Shown here one piece after another: positions 18,746 to 28,101 of a stretch of DNA of 64,000 bases. This stretch comes from Taibaiella soli (GTDB taxonomy: Bacteria; Bacteroidota; Bacteroidia; Chitinophagales; Chitinophagaceae). The stretch is taken from positions 64,086 to 128,085 of the forward strand of contig NZ_QKTW01000007.1 in assembly GCF_003236175.1 (NCBI RefSeq), written 5' to 3'. Under the pieces are notes generated by a model that was given only the letters and a program-made list of their open reading frames with translations, did no database searches and was not told where the DNA came from. Numbering within the stretch: position 1 is the first letter of the stretch; each line of letters opens with the position of its first letter. A program made the translations under genes and the position numbers.

Positions 18746-20701
18746 ATGAACTATCAATTACCCAAACAAACAATCGCTGCATTGCTGTTTATTTTCACTT
18801 TTTTGAACTCATCAGAAAGTCATGCCCAAAGCTGGCTATGGGGCAAAAGAGGCGGCGGCGCCACAAACTCCTACGGCTCAGTCGAAGACGTAAACGGTAT
18901 TGCTACCGACCGGGCGGGCAATGTGTATGCATTGGGCGATGCATTTAATCCTTTGGTAAATGTCGACAACCACCAGATAAATGTATGGGGCTCGCAAGGT
19001 TATAATCAATTACTGACGAGCTGGGATTGCGATGGGCATTATCGCTGGACAAAAATATTGGGCGCTGCTGATGGCAACATCTCTGGGGTATCATTAAAAA
19101 CGGATACACTCGGTGGTGTCTATGTGGCGGGATATATGTTTGTGTCTCAATCTGGCACTGCGTATTTTGATAATGATACCTCTATCGCATACACTTACCA
19201 AACTGCTTTTCTGATGAAATATGATACAGCCGGAGTTTATCAATGGTTGCGTGTGCCACAGTCAGATACCGTTACATTAGCCACATCTAATGGTGCCCGC
19301 TTTTGCGACGTTGAGCTAGATCCAGCCGGCAATAGTTATTTACTCAGCATATTAGACCCGGGCAGTTATGCCAATGGTAGCCTCGTTGTGTCACAAAAAG
19401 CCATGTACATGGTGCAGTATGATGCTTCTGGCAATTTTGTAAGTGCCACTCCTTTTCCGATTGACTATAGAAATGGCGGCATGCGTAATTTCAATATGAA
19501 ACGCAATCATAAAAACGGTGACTTCTATATTTCCGGCATGATTCACCCGAGTTTTCCGCAAGACACTGTTTTTGTTGGTGCTTCCTTTGTCAACCAGGGA
19601 TCGTATGTAGCGCGTGTAAATGCACAGGGTGTTGTGTATTGGTTTAAAAAAAGCACGGTAGGTACTCCCGAATTGTACGGGCCAATTGACGTAGATGATG
19701 CTGGTACTGTGTATGTTTCCGGCGCTGGCTATCCTGGAGATGCGTTTAACGGATTTTCAATTACTCCTTCGGGCATACAAGGTATTCCAATTGCGATAGC
19801 CATCGACAGCAATGGCAATAATCTCTGGGGCAGATTTGCTGAAAGTAACTCCGCAAACAGCGGATATGGAATGACGTTTAGTCGTGCCACAAATGAAGTG
19901 ATCATGTGGGGCGCATATGTAGGCAGTATTTCCTGGGCCGGGTATAATAAAACACTCAACCATCCTTACAATTCGGAGGATGATATTTACGCTATTCGAT
20001 TTAATGCGCAAACAGGTGCAGTAAACGGAATGGATACGACTGCATCTGATTGGGGCAGCATTGAATTTCCACACAGAGCCGCTGTGGATAGTCGGGGAAA
20101 TCTCTATGTGGGTGGTAATTTCAGGTCGATGATGTATATCGGCAACGATACCATCTCCAATTATGGCGGCTTTACTGATTACTTCGTTGCCAAATACGGT
20201 TTCAATAATTGTAATTGCACTATGCCTGTTGCATCTTTTGGTTACAGCTTGGCGGGAAAAACAGCACAATTCAGTTATGGCGGCAGTGCGCAGGTAGATA
20301 GTGTCCGCTGGACTTTCGGCGACAGCACTACCAGCACACAGCAAAATCCTTCTCATACTTATGCTTCATATGGCACTTACACAACCTGTCTGACTGTTTA
20401 TAACAACTGCGGTCACACCGATTCCTGTCGCGTTATTCAAATAGCCTCTTCGGTCAATAATATTAATCCGCTGGCGAATGTACTGGTGTATCCGAATCCT
20501 GTTCAAAATCATCTGATGATTGAAACGCCGACTAGTTATCATGCTGCTATTTTAACTATTGACGGCCGCGTATTGTTGCAACAGGAACTGATGAGCCCAC
20601 GTGCACAAATCAATACCGGTGGTCTTTCTTCGGGAATTTATTTGTTGCAGCTTACAGATGAAAATGGTCAACGGGCTGTTATGAAATTGACCAAAGAATA
20701 A
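18746..20701 (+). CDS. T9SS type A secreted protein, tandem paralogue B4
   Basis: A 651-residue exported protein, last of the tandem set. Signal peptide to SHAQ, SWLWGKRGGG block, DRAGNVYALG / DDAGTVYVSG / DSRGNLYVGG propeller strands, PKD-like domain and type A sorting domain (LSSGIYLLQL). It shares a 272-bp identical tract with B3, yet the following 75 nt (ILTIDGRVLLQQELM) resemble B2, showing mosaic exchange among the three. No clear terminator follows; the copy A' gene starts 84 nt further on. Confidence 0.85.
   Translation: MNYQLPKQTIAALLFIFTFLNSSESHAQSWLWGKRGGGATNSYGSVEDVNGIATDRAGNVYALGDAFNPLVNVDNHQINVWGSQGYNQLLTSWDCDGHYRWTKILGAADGNISGVSLKTDTLGGVYVAGYMFVSQSGTAYFDNDTSIAYTYQTAFLMKYDTAGVYQWLRVPQSDTVTLATSNGARFCDVELDPAGNSYLLSILDPGSYANGSLVVSQKAMYMVQYDASGNFVSATPFPIDYRNGGMRNFNMKRNHKNGDFYISGMIHPSFPQDTVFVGASFVNQGSYVARVNAQGVVYWFKKSTVGTPELYGPIDVDDAGTVYVSGAGYPGDAFNGFSITPSGIQGIPIAIAIDSNGNNLWGRFAESNSANSGYGMTFSRATNEVIMWGAYVGSISWAGYNKTLNHPYNSEDDIYAIRFNAQTGAVNGMDTTASDWGSIEFPHRAAVDSRGNLYVGGNFRSMMYIGNDTISNYGGFTDYFVAKYGFNNCNCTMPVASFGYSLAGKTAQFSYGGSAQVDSVRWTFGDSTTSTQQNPSHTYASYGTYTTCLTVYNNCGHTDSCRVIQIASSVNNINPLANVLVYPNPVQNHLMIETPTSYHAAILTIDGRVLLQQELMSPRAQINTGGLSSGIYLLQLTDENGQRAVMKLTKE
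20255..20526 (+). repeat. 272-bp identical tract (copy in B4)
   Basis: Identical to 18264-18535 in B3; see that entry. Confidence 0.85.
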
Positions 20702-20785
20702 ATCGGTGGTAAATAAAAGTAATGGCCAACCTCAATAATACGATTTGCAGTCTATATAGAAACTTGCCCTTTCAAAAAATAACTT

Positions 20786-22420
20786 ATGAATAAACTTATC
20801 GTACTATTCCTGTCATTGTTATTTGTCAAAAACAGTATCGCGCAAGTCTCACCTCCAAGCATCAAATTTTCCAAAACCTTCGGCGGCAGCCATGATGATC
20901 TGGGAGACTTTATCATTCAAACCCGCGATAAAAACTATCTTATCGGGGGGCGTACCAATTCGACCGATGGTGATATTGTAGTGCCGGGCTCTGATACAAT
21001 TGGAGGTCATTATGATATTTTTTTGGTTAAAACAGATTCTGTCGGTACAAAACAATGGACGAAGGTCCTGAACAATTTTGGTGATGAATACCTGGCCGGC
21101 ATTATTGAAACCGATAGCGCTTACGTTCTTGCCGGTGGAACTTACACAGATCATAATCATGATTTTGCAAGTCTTTCCGCGTCGAGCGGTTTTCTTATCT
21201 GGATAGATAAAAACAGCGGTGATATTATTAATATTAAAGATTACAGGCAGACATCTATATCGACCGTTATCAATGGTATAGCATTGGCTCCGGATGGTAA
21301 TCTGGTATGTGCAGGAACTTACGTTGCCAACCCTGATTCCGTATTGGGAAACAAAGGTAGTGCGGATGCATGGATCATGAAAGTAGAGCAGACGACGGGT
21401 AACATTATCTGGCAAAAATTCTGGGGAGGCAGTGGTAGCGATCGTGGGTACGGAATTATCCCCGATGGCAATGGCGGATATACTATCGACGGAGACGTAA
21501 TGTCTACTGATGGGGACGCATATGGTGCAGTCTATGGCCCACATGATTGTTTTGTGATAAACGTAGACAGCATTGGTAATACGCGCTGGTTTAAAAGATT
21601 TGGTAGCAGTGGTAGCGTTCAATATTTAAATAGAATCGGAAAAACTGCAAATGGATATTTCGTTGCTGGTTTTGCATCAGGTGACGGCGCGCATGTGCAT
21701 GGTTCACTCGGGGACAACGACATTTGGGTGATGAAACTGAACAATACCGGAGATACTGTCTGGACGCGGGTGTTTGGTGGTTCATACCTGGATCGGAACG
21801 TTAGTATCGCTGTGACCAATGATGGCGGTGTGTTTATGAACAATGTGATTTTGTCGCACGACGGTACGTTTGGTAATTCTGGTGTATTATTCGGCAATTA
21901 TCTTATCAGACTCGATTCGAACGGAAACATCGTATGGAAAAATCGAATGGGCAGCAACAAAGCCGATGCCCCGGGGCAGGGCATTGTGACCTGCGACAAT
22001 GGATACGTTTTTACCGCAGAAGCAAGTCAGGTAAGCCGCGATGTGACAGGTATTGATCATGGGTCTTTTGAGATGTGGCTGTGCAAATTAAACGTTGACG
22101 GTCTGGATAACCTTACGCCTGATGCACCTTGCAATTATCAGCCGCCGGCACCGCCACAGCCTTCTGCCGTAGCCCAGCTTAATCCAAATGGTTCTGTGAG
22201 TTTATACCCCAACCCAACCACGGGCATTTTTCAATTGAAAAATTTGATCGTTGGCAGCAACATAAAAATGATGAATCTCGTAGGCCAAAAAGTATACGAA
22301 CAAACGGCTGTAAAGAAGGAAGAACAGATTAATCCTGGAACCCTTGCTCCGGGCTTATATCTCGTTCAGATAACTACGCCGGATAAAACTGTCAATAATC
22401 TGAAGCTGGTGATTCAATAA
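20786..22420 (+). CDS. T9SS type A secreted repeat protein (copy A')
   Basis: A 544-residue exported protein and clear paralogue of the one at 5808: both open with FSKT(Y/F)GGSHDD, share the turn PGSDT and DIFLVKTDS, and end with a type A sorting domain (LYPNPTTGIFQLKN ... LAPGLYLVQI). Signal peptide MNKLIVLFLSLLFVKNSIAQ. The repeats follow the GGS-x-D / DGxxG pattern expected of a beta-propeller-like fold. Two copies of this gene flank the PKD and B1-B4 genes, so the island probably grew by local duplication. Ligand unknown. Confidence 0.85.
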   Translation: MNKLIVLFLSLLFVKNSIAQVSPPSIKFSKTFGGSHDDLGDFIIQTRDKNYLIGGRTNSTDGDIVVPGSDTIGGHYDIFLVKTDSVGTKQWTKVLNNFGDEYLAGIIETDSAYVLAGGTYTDHNHDFASLSASSGFLIWIDKNSGDIINIKDYRQTSISTVINGIALAPDGNLVCAGTYVANPDSVLGNKGSADAWIMKVEQTTGNIIWQKFWGGSGSDRGYGIIPDGNGGYTIDGDVMSTDGDAYGAVYGPHDCFVINVDSIGNTRWFKRFGSSGSVQYLNRIGKTANGYFVAGFASGDGAHVHGSLGDNDIWVMKLNNTGDTVWTRVFGGSYLDRNVSIAVTNDGGVFMNNVILSHDGTFGNSGVLFGNYLIRLDSNGNIVWKNRMGSNKADAPGQGIVTCDNGYVFTAEASQVSRDVTGIDHGSFEMWLCKLNVDGLDNLTPDAPCNYQPPAPPQPSAVAQLNPNGSVSLYPNPTTGIFQLKNLIVGSNIKMMNLVGQKVYEQTAVKKEEQINPGTLAPGLYLVQITTPDKTVNNLKLVIQ

Positions 22421-22438
22421 AAAGGTAGATCCTTTTAA

Positions 22439-22465
22439 CAAAGGCTGCTCATTGAGCAGCCTTTG
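22439..22465 (+). terminator. Terminator after copy A'
   Basis: CAAAGGCTGCTC pairs perfectly with GAGCAGCCTTTG across ATT. The T run is short, but the stem is strong. Confidence 0.8.
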
Positions 22466-22882
22466 TTCATTTGGCTTGTGTTGTCTTTCTCTGAATGGGT
22501 TTCGACATTAGCGGGATAGTATTCTCATGGATGTAATTTTTTTGAAAAGTTTATTAAATTCGTCAGGCCTTATCGCGCCCAGATATATTTAGTGGCGTTA
22601 TCGCAAAACTCCAAAAAAAAAAATCATGAGAAAACCTATCTCTCATTTACCCGCGCGGTCTTGCGTGTATAAAAATACAAACCGTGGTGGGCAAATATCC
22701 GGCCTTACTTACGACGTCTTTGTCTTGTTTCCATTTTCATACATATTGGCGTAAAGAGAAAAATACCGAAGGAGCTTTTCTAAATAGCTTGCATGTACAG
22801 TAACCAGATATTCTGCTTCGCAATGCCCTAAGCAACGATTGAAGCGGAATATTGTTCTGCCTTTTCTTAACCTTGAAATTTT
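22466..22882. other. Gene-free stretch, no feature recognised
   Basis: About 417 bp between a terminator and the type B T9SS gene. A 42-codon ORF at 22626-22754 was examined and not accepted. No convincing promoter box, repeat or structured RNA was seen. Confidence 0.4.
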
Positions 22883-25699
22883 ATGGGAATGAATTATACC
22901 AAATTACTGTTGTTACTATTTACTTTATTAACTTGTCAGAAAGCGTTATCACAACAAGGTTTTGCTAGCGCTGATGAAATAAACAGCGAGGGCTTTTTTT
23001 ATTACGATACGTATAAAAAGGCAGCGCCAAATCGGATTGTTTTTGCCACCCGTACCAATATATCATGTGGGGGGATTCTGGCTGGTCCAGTGAGTCATAT
23101 CATTCAAGGCGACACATTGCTGAAAACGGAATCTCAAGTCTATTTTCTCAATCCTTATACCGATATTCTGATCATCAAAAACACGGATACCAGTGCGGTG
23201 TGTAGTCAGGTATGGACCAGTATAATAGATAGCGATACCTATATCCGCAAAGAGAAAGCCTGTCTTTCCTGTAGCAATACTGGGCCGGGGTTCTCTTCCA
23301 ATATGGAGGCTTATAAAGCTAAACCTTATGAGTTGATATTGTCTGCTCCTAAACCGTACAGATTGTACGGCTATAGTACGATGGATATTCCCAATCCGCA
23401 AAACTGCAACAGCTATACCATGTTTACGGCTGGATTAAGAAGCCTTTTTTTGCAGTGGTTTAGTAGTGTTGGCACCATGGTCTCGCAGCCAGGCTATAAA
23501 AACCTGAATATGCGTACGCAAGTGCCGATGTTTACTCCGAGCGTTGTTTTTAGTAATTTTTTCACCCAATATTATTATTCGTTGGGTATCGAAAGCCCAG
23601 GCTATGGTAGCCCATATCCTACAGATTCCATAGTCTGGCATCCATATACCGAACAACATATTTATCGCTTCAACGATTACACCAATATTACATCACCTGA
23701 GCCTACCAATGCTTACGCGGTAAGAGCGCAGAAAAATGTTCCTTACACTTATAACTTCGGTATTACAGACGCCGAGCATGATAGCACACGTCTCGTTGCT
23801 TATCGTGTGTATGGCAGTGGCCGCAATTGGCATCCAAGTTTGAATACTTGCGATATCTACGGGGTGCCTTCTACGACTGCCGAGATCAAAGCAGGTCTGC
23901 GCGATAGCGTGAGCCCCATCACTTATTTGCCGGGCTATAGTTATAACAATCCCTTTGGCCCTGGCAGCAACTTCAGTATAGATGCGGTGAATGGCTCTTT
24001 TACATTTACAGCTCAAGACACCGGCGTTTATTTTGTTGTTTTCAAATTAGAAGAATACCGCGATGGTAAACTGCTCGGCGATGTACTCGTATCGCGCTTG
24101 GCGATTGTGCTCGACGGTGCTTACCATCTCGTTAAAATATATCCTGCAGAACAACTCACAGGTGGTTATATGGGTGCTGACAGCGTTATCCGCCTTTGTC
24201 CGAACGATAGTTGTCATTTTACAGTGCCTGTAGGCGGCAACGGCAATTCTGCAACGCAATTGTATGTAACCGATAATGCCGGACAAACATTGCCGGGCAG
24301 TACCGTTAGTTATCAGTATTCCGGAACAGACAGCGCACGCATTAATATCGGCTGGCGCGCTCCGGCCAATGGCAGCGGCAGTTACAACGTGTTGATCTCT
24401 GCTGTAGATACCAACTGTACACTGAATCCAAATCGTATTTCTGTATTTAAAAACATACGCATCCAGGTGCCGGGCAATGTGGGCATCACTGGTAAAGACA
24501 GTATACTGTGTAAAGGTCAGAGTACCACGCTGCATGCGATCGGCACAGGTCCTTACTACTGGGAAGCGCTGCCAGGTGGCGATACAGCCATCGCTTGTCA
24601 TACTTGTGATAGCATTACGGTTGCCCCGTCTGTGTCTACTTCTTATGTGTTGTATATACCGGGCGCTAATTGTGTAGCTCGCGATACGTTCAAACTGAAA
24701 GTGATTCCTGATTATACTGTGCAATTAAATAGCGATTCCATTTTCTGTTTGCCAATACCAACCAACTATACACTGGATGCGGTGGCGAATCCGCCAGCTG
24801 GTTATTATAAATACCAATGGACCGGAGCTCAGGTAAGTAATCCAACGATTCCAAACCCCGTTGTGCGAGGTACTGGCGCTTCCAACACTTATTATGTAAC
24901 GGTTACAGACAGCTTCAAATGTTTTACCCACGCTGATAGCGTAACGCTGCGCAGCTATAATCTGCATCCGGAAGTGATTCCGGCACAGGATACTTTTTGT
25001 CCGGGTGCGAAAGTGCAGCTCAATGCGACAGGCGGACAAGTGTACACATGGTCACCGGCTACTGGTTTGTCTTGTGTTTCCTGTCCTGATCCGGTAGCGA
25101 GCCCTGATACTTCCATCGTTTATATCGTAACCATTACCGACACTACAAGCGGCTGTCATTTCGAATTAGCCAGCGGTCTGGTGCATGCCGATTTCCCTGA
25201 TGTAGATGCGGGTCCGGATATTAACGCCACGGGCGGTCCGTTCCTGCTGCAAGGCGCTGCCGGCGGTGGTGCGCATGTAATCTGGACACCAGCTGAATAC
25301 TTAGATTTTCCAGACTCTATCAGCACCATTGGTCGTGTACCGCAAAGCATGACCTTTATGCTTACAGCTGATAATGGACACTGCCGCCAGACCGATTCGA
25401 TGCATGTGTTTTATACACCTTGCGCGGAGATTCATTTTCCGAATGCTTTTACACCAAACGGTGATGGTGTGAACGATGTGTTTATGTTTACCAATACGGA
25501 ACCGCTGCAGGTAGAGCGCATGCGCATTTTCGACCGGTGGGGACAACAGGTAGATCTCGAATATGGCGCCAAAGCAACAGGCTGGGATGGTAAATACAAT
25601 GGTGCTCCGCAGCCTTCCGGCGTTTATGTGTATATGATAGAAATTATCTGCAACGGCGTGAAAATTAAGAAGCAAGGTAATGTCACACTCCTTCGATAA
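22883..25699 (+). CDS. T9SS type B (CHU_C) gliding-motility-associated protein
   Basis: A 938-residue exported protein with signal peptide to ALSQQ (about residue 24). The N-terminal 400 residues are unlike the neighbours and have paired Cys motifs (ACLSC, SCGG). The C-terminal half has PKD/Ig-like units of the sort LCKGQSTTLHA, FCPGAKVQLNATGGQVYTWSP and GLSCVSCPDPVASP. The final 90 residues are a CHU_C type B sorting domain: FPNAFTPNGDGVNDVF, IFDRWGQQV, GWDGKYNG, PSGVYVYMIE. Type B cargo is usually kept at the cell surface and often linked with gliding or SprB-like adhesins. ATG 22883 or ATG 22889 could be the start. A terminator follows. Confidence 0.88.
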   Translation: MGMNYTKLLLLLFTLLTCQKALSQQGFASADEINSEGFFYYDTYKKAAPNRIVFATRTNISCGGILAGPVSHIIQGDTLLKTESQVYFLNPYTDILIIKNTDTSAVCSQVWTSIIDSDTYIRKEKACLSCSNTGPGFSSNMEAYKAKPYELILSAPKPYRLYGYSTMDIPNPQNCNSYTMFTAGLRSLFLQWFSSVGTMVSQPGYKNLNMRTQVPMFTPSVVFSNFFTQYYYSLGIESPGYGSPYPTDSIVWHPYTEQHIYRFNDYTNITSPEPTNAYAVRAQKNVPYTYNFGITDAEHDSTRLVAYRVYGSGRNWHPSLNTCDIYGVPSTTAEIKAGLRDSVSPITYLPGYSYNNPFGPGSNFSIDAVNGSFTFTAQDTGVYFVVFKLEEYRDGKLLGDVLVSRLAIVLDGAYHLVKIYPAEQLTGGYMGADSVIRLCPNDSCHFTVPVGGNGNSATQLYVTDNAGQTLPGSTVSYQYSGTDSARINIGWRAPANGSGSYNVLISAVDTNCTLNPNRISVFKNIRIQVPGNVGITGKDSILCKGQSTTLHAIGTGPYYWEALPGGDTAIACHTCDSITVAPSVSTSYVLYIPGANCVARDTFKLKVIPDYTVQLNSDSIFCLPIPTNYTLDAVANPPAGYYKYQWTGAQVSNPTIPNPVVRGTGASNTYYVTVTDSFKCFTHADSVTLRSYNLHPEVIPAQDTFCPGAKVQLNATGGQVYTWSPATGLSCVSCPDPVASPDTSIVYIVTITDTTSGCHFELASGLVHADFPDVDAGPDINATGGPFLLQGAAGGGAHVIWTPAEYLDFPDSISTIGRVPQSMTFMLTADNGHCRQTDSMHVFYTPCAEIHFPNAFTPNGDGVNDVFMFTNTEPLQVERMRIFDRWGQQVDLEYGAKATGWDGKYNGAPQPSGVYVYMIEIICNGVKIKKQGNVTLLR

Positions 25700-25728
25700 T
25701 AGAATTACGTAAAGAATGCAGAATAGAG

Positions 25729-25752
25729 AGCCGCTCAAGGAGCGGCTTTTTA
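25729..25752 (+). terminator. Terminator after the type B T9SS gene
   Basis: AGCCGCTC / GAGCGGCT stem across AAG followed by TTTTT. Confidence 0.85.
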
Positions 25753-25910
25753 AATCATACGATGTTTTGGCGCTTCTTATTCGACCAATCACCACCATCC
25801 ACTATTGACCAGAAGCATCATTTCGTCGGTCGAAAACCTTATTTCGTCGAAATATAGGCTCGGAGGTCGAAAGCAGGAGGTGCGAACCCATTTAGTTTTT
25901 ACTTTTAAGT

Positions 25911-27032
25911 ATGAGCCAGATGCAGGCAATACCTTTTCATATGCCAGCTACTTACAAAGAAGAAGTAGCGCGCAATTTCAGTGCGATATTTTCTCGCTGG
26001 CGCTGGGTGTTGCATTTGCTGCTATGGTGCGTTGTAGGGGTATTGGCGCAGCTAACAGGTCAGGCCAGTTTTGATCATCCGTTCTCCGTCTACTTTCTTA
26101 CCCTGATGTTTTGTACAATAGGGTTCAGCTATACTTTTTTGCTGCTGGTGGTGCCTTTGTGCCGCTTTCAAAAAGCGCTCCATCCTGTTTTCTGGGGCAT
26201 GTTTGCAGATATCGTATTGTGGTGGGTTGTGCTGTTTGTATTGCGCCGCCGCTATTATCATTTTAACCTGCATGATGTACCCGAAATATTTCAGCAACAA
26301 CCGGCATTGATATTGGGATATTCGTTGGGACAAATGCTCATCGTGGGTTGGAGTTTCTTTGCTATCTATTATTTTATTGATCTCTATGATCAGCAAAAAG
26401 GGCTGAACAGGTACGAAAGTGCAATAGCCGATAAGTTAAAGGCAGAGCTCGCTTTGCTGCAACAACAGATCAATCCGCACTTTTTGTTCAACACGCTGAA
26501 TAATATTTACCTGCTTGTTTTAAAACAAGACCAGGCATCAGCTGCGGTCATTGGGCGGCTGAAGTCTCTGCTGGATTATATGCTCAACGATTGTACACAA
26601 GAACAAGTATTGCTTGACGATGAAATCACCTTTATCAAAAATTACATCAGCCTGGAACGGCTCCGGATTCGAGAGAAAGAGGCCACAATCGATTTTCAGG
26701 TGAAAGGCAATACCAGTGATATTAAAATAGCCCCGCTATTGCTGATTAATTTCGTTGAAAATGCCTTCAAACATGGCGTGAAGGGAGGCGTTGGGCATGC
26801 GAATCTTGATATAGAACTTTCTGTGTCTGGAAATAAATTGGAGTTTATCGTACGTAACTCCAAACAATTGTTACAGGATGCGAATACACTTTCTGTAAAA
26901 AGCGTTGGCGGTATTGGGAATGTAAATGTGGCGCGTCGTTTGCAGATTTTGTACCCGGGAAAGCATGAGTTAAATATAACCGAAACGGACCGTGAGTATA
27001 TAAGCAGTCTTCAACTAACCATCGCTCAATAG
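25911..27032 (+). CDS. LytS/YehU-type sensor histidine kinase
   Basis: A 373-residue kinase of the His_kinase (PF06580) family. About four transmembrane helices lie in residues 20-165 (WVLHLLLWCVVGVLAQ; YFLTLMFCTIGFSYTFLLLVV; DIVLWWVVLFVL; MLIVGWSFFAIYYFI). A short coiled linker leads to the phosphoacceptor block LLQQQINPHFLFNTLNNI, with His190, and the ATP-binding N box LLLINFVENAFKHGVK and GGIGNVNVARRL. All residues expected for activity are present. It is first in a three-gene operon with a degenerate sister kinase (7-nt gap) and a LytTR regulator, so it is the likely phosphate donor of that system. Confidence 0.9.
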   Translation: MSQMQAIPFHMPATYKEEVARNFSAIFSRWRWVLHLLLWCVVGVLAQLTGQASFDHPFSVYFLTLMFCTIGFSYTFLLLVVPLCRFQKALHPVFWGMFADIVLWWVVLFVLRRRYYHFNLHDVPEIFQQQPALILGYSLGQMLIVGWSFFAIYYFIDLYDQQKGLNRYESAIADKLKAELALLQQQINPHFLFNTLNNIYLLVLKQDQASAAVIGRLKSLLDYMLNDCTQEQVLLDDEITFIKNYISLERLRIREKEATIDFQVKGNTSDIKIAPLLLINFVENAFKHGVKGGVGHANLDIELSVSGNKLEFIVRNSKQLLQDANTLSVKSVGGIGNVNVARRLQILYPGKHELNITETDREYISSLQLTIAQ

Positions 27033-27039
27033 CTGAATC

Positions 27040-28101
27040 ATGATGCAGGATTATATAAAACAGGAGCTGGAGGATAAGAATCGTTTCGTCTATTTCAAAA
27101 GTGGACGTTGGGCGATCCACGTGCTGGTCTGGATCATTATTTATTGCGTAGCAACAATTGAGAAATCTCAGTCACCATTGAGTCCCGGGGCATTGTTTTA
27201 TGTGCTTTTTTATGAACTGGGTTTATACATCATCGTTTATTATTGTTATTGTCGCTGTCTCGTTCCTGACTATTTTAAACAAGGTAAATACTTCCGCTTT
27301 TGGTTGCTATTAATTGGAACCTTATTGTTGTTGCCTGCTGTTGATCTTGTGATTCATCATTTTCTGGACCCGTTTATTCCACAGGTTTACCGTGAAGATG
27401 ACGGGCTGGATTGGGCTACCTATGGCGATTTGCTGACAAATACACTGATCACCTTTCTCATCTTGTCTTTTATTTTGTACCTCATGGAGGTGGCCGAAGG
27501 AGTTGGTACTTACCGTTCTGTAGACACGGAAATTTATCAACGTCTTGCTGCAGAAAAGGAATTATTACGCACCCGTATGCAGCCCGATTTTGTAATGCGT
27601 TCATTAGATGGTATTGCGTTATTGGCGGAGCAACAAAACCCTGCGGCGCCTGATGCATTAGTAAGTTTCTCGGATATACTCCGTTACCGGTTGTACTTCA
27701 GCCAAAACAGCAATTATCTAACCGAAGAACTAGAGCAATTGCAACAGTTGTTTCATTTTCAGAAATCAACGATGGTTGATGGTGATCGCTGTGAATTGGC
27801 GGTTGTGGGCGATCCTGGAAGCAAAGCCATACCTGCGTTTACTTTGATTAATATCGGGGAGGCGTTATTTAGCACGTATGACGGTGATGAAGAATGGTCT
27901 TTAGTTTTTTACCTGCTGATAAGTGAAATCCAGCTGGAAATCACTATAGAGCTGCAAACGAGTAATAATACTGCAACAGAAGTTCTTACAAATTTGCGTG
28001 AATCACTGAGTACAATATTTAATATGGATTGTACATTTACAATAGAGCAGGAAGAAAATAACCGCCGTATCAATATATGCACACCGATAACGCTACTTTA
28101 A
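27040..28101 (+). CDS. Degenerate LytS-type pseudokinase
   Basis: A 353-residue paralogue of the preceding kinase with four membrane helices in residues 20-150. The phosphoacceptor block has decayed: where the sister reads QINPHFLFNTLNNI this protein reads MQPDFVMRSLDGI, so the His is replaced by Asp183. The N box (sister NFVENAFKHG) reads NIGEALFSTYDG, losing both Asn, and the glycine loop of the sister (GGIGN) has no counterpart. The reading frame is intact over the full length, so it is under selection as a protein rather than a pseudogene. It overlaps the LytTR regulator by 25 nt, which couples their translation. Likely role, by inference: heterodimer partner or regulatory subunit for the active kinase or the regulator. 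Confidence 0.85.
   Translation: MMQDYIKQELEDKNRFVYFKSGRWAIHVLVWIIIYCVATIEKSQSPLSPGALFYVLFYELGLYIIVYYCYCRCLVPDYFKQGKYFRFWLLLIGTLLLLPAVDLVIHHFLDPFIPQVYREDDGLDWATYGDLLTNTLITFLILSFILYLMEVAEGVGTYRSVDTEIYQRLAAEKELLRTRMQPDFVMRSLDGIALLAEQQNPAAPDALVSFSDILRYRLYFSQNSNYLTEELEQLQQLFHFQKSTMVDGDRCELAVVGDPGSKAIPAFTLINIGEALFSTYDGDEEWSLVFYLLISEIQLEITIELQTSNNTATEVLTNLRESLSTIFNMDCTFTIEQEENNRRINICTPITLL

Noticed and set aside
22626-22754. 42-codon ORF starting MRKPISHLPARS
   Set aside because: Isolated, preceded by an A run only, with no promoter, no ribosome-binding site and no protein-like pattern.
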